This document shows, piece by piece, positions 58,180-64,000 of a DNA stretch of 64,000 nucleotides (within the stretch, counting starts at the first letter, position 1; every line of letters starts with the position of its first letter). This DNA is from Micromussa lordhowensis (taxonomy: Eukaryota > Cnidaria > Anthozoa > Scleractinia > Lobophylliidae). The position numbers and the translations under genes were made by a program. The stretch covers positions 24,893,427 to 24,957,426 of the forward strand of contig OZ026604.1 of the NCBI GenBank assembly GCA_964020085.1, given 5' to 3'. The notes below the pieces were generated by a model. The model did not search any database. It was not told where the DNA came from and saw only the letters and a program-made list of their open reading frames with translations.

Positions 58180-60370
58180 GCATAGCTCGGCTTCACAGGC
58201 ACTTTAAGAGGCGCAGTTTGCAGCAAAATGTTCTGCTAGGTTGGTACTTGAAGAAAATGCTAGTTAGGACATGATGGCATTGGCGCCAGGGTGTTTTTTC
58301 GGGCCTTCTTTTTGCAGTAGTTTGCCCTGGTCCCAACTTGGCAGAATTTCAGAAAACGCGCGCTGGGGGTCCCCTTGGCAAATTTGACATAGCTCGGCTT
58401 CACGGGCACTTTAAGAGGCGCGGTTTGCAGCAAAATGTTCTGCTAGGTTGGCACTTGAAGGAAATTGTAGTTAGCACATGATGGCATTGGCGCCAGGGTG
58501 TTTTTTCTGGCCTTCTTTTTGCAGTAGTTTGCCCTGGTCCCAACTTTGCAGAATTTCAGAAAACGCGCGCTGGGGGTCCCCTTGGCAAATTTGACATAGC
58601 TCGGCTTCACGGGCACTTTAAGAGGCGCGGTTTGCAGCAAAATGTTCTGCCAGGTTGGCACTTGAAGGAAATGCTAGTTAAAACATGATGGCATTTGCGC
58701 CAGGGCGTTTTTTCTGGCCTTCTTTTTTCAGTAGTTTGCCCTGCTCCCAACTTTGCAGAATTTCAGAAAACGCGCGCTGGGGGTCCCCTTGGCAAATTTG
58801 ACATAGCTCGGCTTCACGGGCACTTTAAGAGGCGCGGTTTGCAGCAAAATGTTCTGCTAGGTTGGCACTTCAGGGAAATTTTAGTTAGGACATGATGACA
58901 TTGGCGCCAGGGTGTTTTTTCTGGCCTTCTTTTTGCAGTAGTTTGCCCTGGTCCCAACTTTGCAGAATTTCAGAAAACGAGCGCTGGGGGTCCCCTTGGC
59001 AAATTTGACATAGCTCGGCTTCACGGGCACTTTAAGAGGCGCGGTTTGCAGCAAAATGTTCTGCTAGGTTGGTACTTCAGGGAAATTTTAGTTAGCACAT
59101 GATGAAATTGGCGCCAGGGTGTTTTTTCTGGCCTTCTTTTTGCAATAGTTTGCCCTGGTCCCAACTTTGCAGAATTTCAGAAAACGCGCGCTGGGGGTCC
59201 CCTTGGCAAATTTGACATAGCTCGGCTTCACGGGCATTTTAAGAGGCGCGGTTTGCAGCAAAATGTTCTGCTAGGTTGGCACTTGAAGGAAATCCTAGTT
59301 AGGACATGATGGCATTGGCGCCAGGGTGTTTTTTCTGGCCTTCTTTTTGCAGTAGTTTGCCCTGGTCCCAACTTTGCAGAATTTCAGAAAACGCGCGCTT
59401 GGGGTCCCTTTGGCAAATTTGACATAGCTCGGCTTCACGGGCACTTTAAGAGGCGGGGTTTGCAGCAAAATGTTCTGCTTGGCTGGCACTTCAATGAAAT
59501 TGTAGTTAGGAGATGATGGCATTGGCGCCAGGGTGTTTTTTTTGGCCTTCTTTTTGCAGTAGTTTGCCCTGGTCCCAACTTTGCAGAATTTCAGAAAAGG
59601 CGCGCTGGGGGTCCCCTTGGCAAATTTGACATAGCTCGGCTTCACGGGCACTTTAAGAGGCGCGGTTTGCAGCAAAATGTTCTGCTAGGTTGGCACTTAA
59701 AGAAAATTGTAGTTAGGACATGATGGCATTGGCGCCGGGGTGCTTTTTCTGGCCTTCTTTTTGCAGTAGTTTGCCCTGGTCCCAACTTTGCAGAATTTCA
59801 GAAAACGCGCGCTGGGGGTCCCCTTGGCAAATTTGACATAGCTCGGCTTCACGGGCACTTTAAGAGGCGCGGTTTGCAGCAAAATGTTCTGCTAGGTTGG
59901 CACTTCAAGGAAATCTTAGTTAGGACATGATCACATTGGCGCCAGAGTGTTTTTTCTGGCCTTCTTTTTGCAGTAGTTTGCCCTGGTCCCAACTTTGCAG
60001 AATTTCAGAAAACGCGCGCTGGGGGTCCCCTTGGCAAATTTGACATAGCTCGGTTTCACGGGCACTTTAAGAGGCGCGCTTTGCAGGAAAATGTTCTGCT
60101 AGGTTGGCACTTGAAGAAAATCTTAAATAGGACATGATGGCATTGGCGCCAGGGTGTTTTTTCTGGCCTTCTTTTTGCAGTAGTTTGCCCTGGTCCCAAC
60201 TTTGCAGAATTTCAGAAAACGCGCGCTGGGGGTCCCCTTGGCAAATTTGGCATAGCTCGGCTTCACAGGCACTTTAAGAGGCGCAGTTTGCAGCAAAATG
60301 TTCTGCTAGGTTGGCACTTGAAGGAAATGCTAGTTAGGACATGATGGCATTGGCGCCAGGGTGTTTTTTG
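58180..60370 (+). repeat. Mosaic monomers beyond the 12-mer HOR
   Basis: About ten monomers, including three that fit the 12-mer loosely (AACTTGGCAG at 58,336, GTTAGCAC at 58,471, TTTTTTCAG at 58,724) and a run at 59.3-60.3 kb resembling 12.7-13.3, 17.2-19.5 and 41.1-41.9 kb (GGCTGGCACTTCAATG, GGTGCTTTTTC, GCCAGAGTG, then the CGGTTTCAC and GGCATAGC marker pair at 60,053-60,300). Confidence 0.8.
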
Positions 60371-61099
60371 TGGCCTTCTTTTTGCAGTAGTTTGCCCTGG
60401 TCCCAACTTTGCAGAATTTCAGAAAACGCGCGCTGGGGGTCCTCTTGGCAAATTTGACATAGCTCGGCTTCGCGGGCACTTTAAGAGGCGCGGATTGCAG
60501 CAAAATGTTCTGCTAGGCTGGCACTTCAAGGAAATTGTAGTTAGGACATGATGGCATTGGTGCCAGGGTGTTTTTTCTGGCCTTATTTTTTTAGTAGTTT
60601 GCCCTGGTCCCAACATTGCAGAATTTCAGAAAACGCGCGCTGGGGGTCCCCTTGGCAAATTTGACATAGCTCGGCTTCACGGGCGCTTTAAGAGGCGCGG
60701 TTTGCAGCAAAATGTTCTGCTAGGTTGGTACTTTAAGGAAACTCTAGTTAGGACATGATGGCATTGGCGCCAGGGTGTTTTTTCTGGCCTTCTTTTTGCA
60801 GTAGTTTGCCCTGGTCCCAACTTTGCAGAATTTCAGAAAACGCGCGCTGGGGGTCCCCTTGGCAAATTTGACATAGCTCGGCTTCACGGGCATTTTAAGA
60901 GGCGCGGTTTGCAGCAAAATGTTCTGCTAGGTTGGCACTTCAAGGAAACGCTAGTTAGGACATGATGGCATTGGCGCCAGGGTGTTTTTTCTGGCCTTCT
61001 CTTTGCAGTAGTTTGCCCTGGTCCCAACTTTGGAGAATTTCAGAAAACGCGCGCTGGAGGTCCCCTTGGCAAATTTGACATAGCTCGGCTTCACAGGCA
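60371..61099 (+). repeat. Block repeated 14 monomers later, copy 1
   Basis: Markers CTTCGCGGGC with GCGCGGATTGC, TTATTTTTTTAGTAG with CAACATTGC, GGTTGGTAC with AAACTC, GGGCATTTTAAG with AAACGC, TTCTCTTTGCAG with GGAGAATTTC/GCTGGAGG, and CACAGGC recur 2,901 bp later. The offset is 14 x 207 plus 3 because T10 (61,606) and T9 (62,022) lie between. Confidence 0.9.
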
Positions 61100-63271
61100 C
61101 TTTAAGAGGCGCGGTTTGCAGCAAAATGTTCTGCTAGGTTAACACTTAAAGGAAATTGTAGTTAGGACATGATGGCATTGGCGCCAGGGTGTTTTTTCTG
61201 GCCTTCTTTTTGCGGTAGTTTGCCCTGGTCCAAACTTTGCAGAATTTTAGAAAACGCGCGCTGGGGGTCCCCTTGGCAAATTTGACATAGCTCGGCTTCA
61301 CGGGCACTTTAAGAGGCGCGGTTTGCAGCAAAATGTTCTGCTAGGTTAGCACTTCAAGGAAATTTTAGTAAGGACATGATGACATTGGCGCCAGGGCGTT
61401 TTTTATGGCCTTCTTTTTGCAGTAGTTTGCCCTGGTCCCAACTTTGCAGAATTTCAAAAAACGCGCGGTGGGGGTCGCCTTGGCAAATTTGACATAGCTC
61501 GGCTTCATGGGCACTTTAAGAGGCGCGGTTTGCAGCAAAATGTTCTGCTTGGCTGGCACTTCAATGAAATTTTAGTTAGGACATGATGGCATTGGCGCCA
61601 GGGTGTTTTTTTTTTGGCCTTCTTTTTGCAGTAGTTTGCCCTGGTCCCAACTTTGCAGAATTTCAGAAAACGCGCGCTGGGGGTCCCCTTGGAAAATTTG
61701 ACATAGTTTGGTTTCACGGGCACTTTAAGAGGCGCGCTTTGCAGCAAAATGTTCTGCTAGGTTGGCACTTTAAGGAAACCCTAGTAAGGACATGATGACA
61801 TTGGCGCCAGAGTGTTTTTTCTGGCCTTATTTTTGTAGTAGTTTGCCCTGGTCCCAACTTTGCAGAATTTCAGAAAACGCGCGCTGGGGGTCCCCTTGGC
61901 AAATTTGACATAGCTCGGCTTCACGGGCACTTTAAGAGTCGCGGTTTGCAGCAAAATGTTCTGCTAGGCTGGCACTTTAAGGAAACGCTAGTTAGGACAT
62001 GATGGCATTGGCGCCAGGGTGTTTTTTTTTGGCCTTCTTGTTGCAGTAGTTTGCCCTGGTCCCAACTTTGCAGAATTTCAGAAAACGCGCGCTGGGGGTC
62101 CCCTTGGCAAATTTGACATAGCTCGGCTTCACGGGCACTTTAAGAGGCGCGGTTTGCAGCAAAATTTTCTGCTAGGTTGGCACTTCAACGTAGCCCTAGT
62201 TAGGACATGATGGCATTGGCGCCAGGGTGTTTTTTCTGGCCTTCTTTTTGCAGTAGTTTGCCCTGGTCCCAACTTTGGAGAATTTCAGAAAACGCGCCCT
62301 GGAGGTCCCCTTGGCAAATTTGACATAGCTCGGCTTCACGGGCACTTTAAGAGGCGCGGTTTGCAGCAAAATGTTCTGCTAGGTTGGCACTTTAAGGAAA
62401 TGTTAGTTAGGACATGATGGCATTTGCGGGAGGGTGTTTTTTCTGGCCTTCTTTTTGCAGTAGTTTGCCCTGGTCCCAACTTTGCAGAATTTCAGAAAAC
62501 GCGCGCTGGGGGTCCCCTTGGCAAATTTGACATAGCTCGGCTTCACGGGCACTTTAAGAGGCGCGGTTTGCAGCAAAATGTTCTGCTAGGTTGGCACTTT
62601 AAGGAAATGGTAGTTAGGACATGATGGCATTGGCGACGGGGTGTTTTTTTTGGCCTTGTTTTTGCAGTAGTGTGCCCTGGTCCCAACTTTGCAGAATTTT
62701 ATAAAACGCGCGCTGGGGGTCCCCTTGGCAAATTTGACATAGCTCGGCTTCACGGGCACTTTAAGAGGCGCGGTTTGCAGCAAAATGTTCTGCTAGGTTA
62801 GCACTTCAAGGAAATTTTAGTTAGGACATGATGGCATTGGCGCCAGGGTGTTTTTTCTGGCCTTCTTTTTGCAGTAGTTTGCCCTGGTCCCAACTTTGCA
62901 GAATTTCAGAAAACGCGCGCTGGGGGTCCCCTTGGCAAATTTGACATAGCTCGGCTTCACGGGCACTTTAAGAGGCGCGGTTTGCAGCAAAATGTTCTGC
63001 TAGGTTAGCACTTCAAGGAAATTGTAGTTAGGACATGATGGCATTGGCGCCAGGGTGTTTTTTCTGGCCTTCTTTTTGCAGTAGTTTGCCCTGGTCCCAA
63101 CTTTGCAGAATTTCAGAAAACGCGCGCTGGGGGTCCCCTTGGCAAATTTGACATAGCTCGGCTTCACGGGCACTTTAAGAGGCGCGGTTTGCAGCAAAAT
63201 TTTTTGCTAGGTTAGCACTTCAAGGAAATTTTAGTTACAACATGATGGCATTGGCGCCAGGGTGCTTGTTG
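61100..63271 (+). repeat. Monomers between the two 14-monomer-spaced blocks
   Basis: About ten monomers, among them an eroded copy of the TTTTTGCGGTAG / AGTAAGGAC / GGGCGTTTTTTATGG cassette at 61.2-61.55 kb, the longest single-copy T expansion (T10 at 61,606), GAGTCGCGG at 61,936, and a GGCGACGGGG monomer at 62,632 like those at 0.1 and 2.4 kb. Confidence 0.8.
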
Positions 63272-64000
63272 TGGCCTTCTTTTTGCAGTAGTTTGCCCTG
63301 GTCCCAACTTTGCAGAATTTCAGAAAACGCGCGCTGGGGGTCCTCTTGGCAAATTTGACATAGCTCGGCTTCGCGGGCACTTTAAGAGGCGCGGATTGCA
63401 GCAAAATGTTCTGCTAGGCTGGCACTTCAAGGAAATTGTAGTTAGGACATGATGGCATTGGTGCCAGGGTGTTTTTTCTGGCCTTATTTTTTTAGTAGTT
63501 TGCCCTGGTCCCAACATTGCAGAATTTCAGAAAACGCGCGCTGGGGGTCCCCTTGGCAAATTTGACATAGCTCGGCTTCACGGGCACTTTAAGAGGCGCG
63601 GTTTGCAGCAAAATGTTCTGCTAGGTTGGTACTTTAAGGAAACTCTAGTTAGGACATGATGGCATTGGCGCCAGGGTGTTTTTTCTGGCCTTCTTTTTGC
63701 AGTAGTTTGCCCTGGTCCCAACTTTGCAGAATTTCAGAAAACGCGCGCTGGGGGTCCCCTTGGCAAATTTGACATAGCTCGGCTTCACGGGCATTTTAAG
63801 AGGCGCGGTTTGCAGCAAAATGTTCTGCTAGGTTGGCACTTCAAGGAAACGCTAGTTAGGACATGATGGCATTGGCGCCAGGGTGTTTTTTCTGGCCTTC
63901 TCTTTGCAGTAGTTTGCCCTGGTCCCAACTTTGGAGAATTTCAGAAAACGCGCGCTGGAGGTCCCCTTGGCAAATTTGACATAGCTCGGCTTCACAGGCA
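63272..64000 (+). repeat. Block repeated 14 monomers later, copy 2, cut by the window end
   Basis: It matches 60,371-61,099 at an offset of 2,901 bp, with few differences seen (for example GGGCAC for GGGCGC near 63,583). The match is still intact at the last base, so this is at least part of a further HOR that continues outside the window. Confidence 0.9.

Larger units (their letters stand above)
1..64000 (+). repeat. Tandem satellite array, 207-bp monomer, 309 full copies plus 37 bp
   Basis: The same 207-bp unit repeats head to tail from the first base to the last. Phase landmarks (the CCCTTGGCAAATTTG start, the GGCGCC site, the T-tract, the ACGCGCGCTGGGGG end) recur every 207 bp. The landmark at base 1 recurs at 63,964, which is exactly 309 x 207 later. 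I found no inverted block, no unrelated insertion and no gap. Monomers differ mainly by scattered substitutions, so the array is homogenised but not uniform. A hand count of one monomer gives about 103 G+C of 207 and eight CpG. The monomer is close to a nucleosome repeat length, as is common for satellites. The family and host are not recognised; a eukaryotic heterochromatic or centromere-associated location is an inference from array size and HOR structure. Confidence 0.98.

Noticed and set aside
1..64000. CRISPR-like pattern of conserved sequence with a small variable part
   Set aside because: The repeat is 207 bp with only a few variable bases, there are no spacer-sized unique segments, and there are no cas genes.
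1..64000. rDNA intergenic-spacer subrepeats or telomere-associated repeats
   Set aside because: No rRNA gene, Pol I promoter duplication or telomere-type short repeat is present anywhere in 64 kb. A subtelomeric position cannot be excluded, but nothing supports it.
1..64000. Transposon-derived tandem array
   Set aside because: No terminal inverted repeats, long terminal repeats, target-site duplications or transposase/reverse-transcriptase fragments were seen. The dyad at monomer 58-73 is too short to count as a transposon end.
1..64000. Pol III internal promoter (A and B boxes) in the monomer
   Set aside because: TGGCAAATTTG and TGGCACTTTAAG resemble part of an A box, but they fail at key positions and no B-box match is present.

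Overview
The whole 64-kb window is one uninterrupted head-to-tail satellite DNA array. There is no recognisable protein-coding gene, RNA gene, transposon, CRISPR array or other non-satellite insertion. The monomer is 207 bp, about 50% GC by hand count of one copy, and every copy lies in the same orientation. Taking the phase at the CCCTTGGCAAATTTG landmark, the array starts in phase at base 1 and is again in phase at base 63,964. That is exactly 309 monomers with zero net length drift, plus 37 bp of a 310th. The array runs off both ends of the window. Long satellite arrays of this kind with multi-monomer higher-order repeats (HORs) are typical of eukaryotic (peri)centromeric or other heterochromatic blocks. 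I do not recognise the family and cannot assign a lineage from sequence alone.

Layout. 1-11 kb: a mosaic of small overlapping duplications (8-mer, 5-mer offset, 4-mer, 3-mer, dimer). 11-17.5 kb: a 3-mer duplication, an apparently perfect 4-mer duplication of 827 bp, and blocks repeated at a distance from 8.5-10.2 and 12.1-12.7 kb. 17.5-23 kb: degenerate mosaic with a local run of CGCGTG-variant monomers. 23.07-29.31 kb: two copies of a 15-mer (3,105 bp), followed by an expanded derivative up to about 33.9 kb. 34.2-38.4 kb: a 4-mer offset nested in two copies of a 9-mer (1,863 bp). 38.4-42.2 kb: mosaic. 42.2-46.8 kb: two copies of an 11-mer (2,278 bp). 46.7-48.3 kb: two copies of a 4-mer (828 bp). 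48.17-58.18 kb: four copies of a 12-mer (2,484 bp), the most regular HOR in the window. 58.2-64 kb: mosaic with a 14-monomer-spaced duplication (2,901 bp) whose second copy is cut by the window end.

Within the monomer I see a 16-bp dyad (positions 58-73), an 8-bp palindrome TGGCGCCA (117-124), a T-tract that holds every insertion I found (130-137), a CENP-B-box-like 17-mer with 7 of 9 core bases (183-199), and a few positions (69, 86, 95, 96) that switch among C, G and T but rarely A while flanking bases are nearly fixed. Because 207 is 69 codons, stop-poor frames repeat in register on both strands and give many 60-134-codon open frames. I regard these as by-products of the period and not as genes. 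All comparisons were made by eye and by coordinate arithmetic; no alignment or database search was run.
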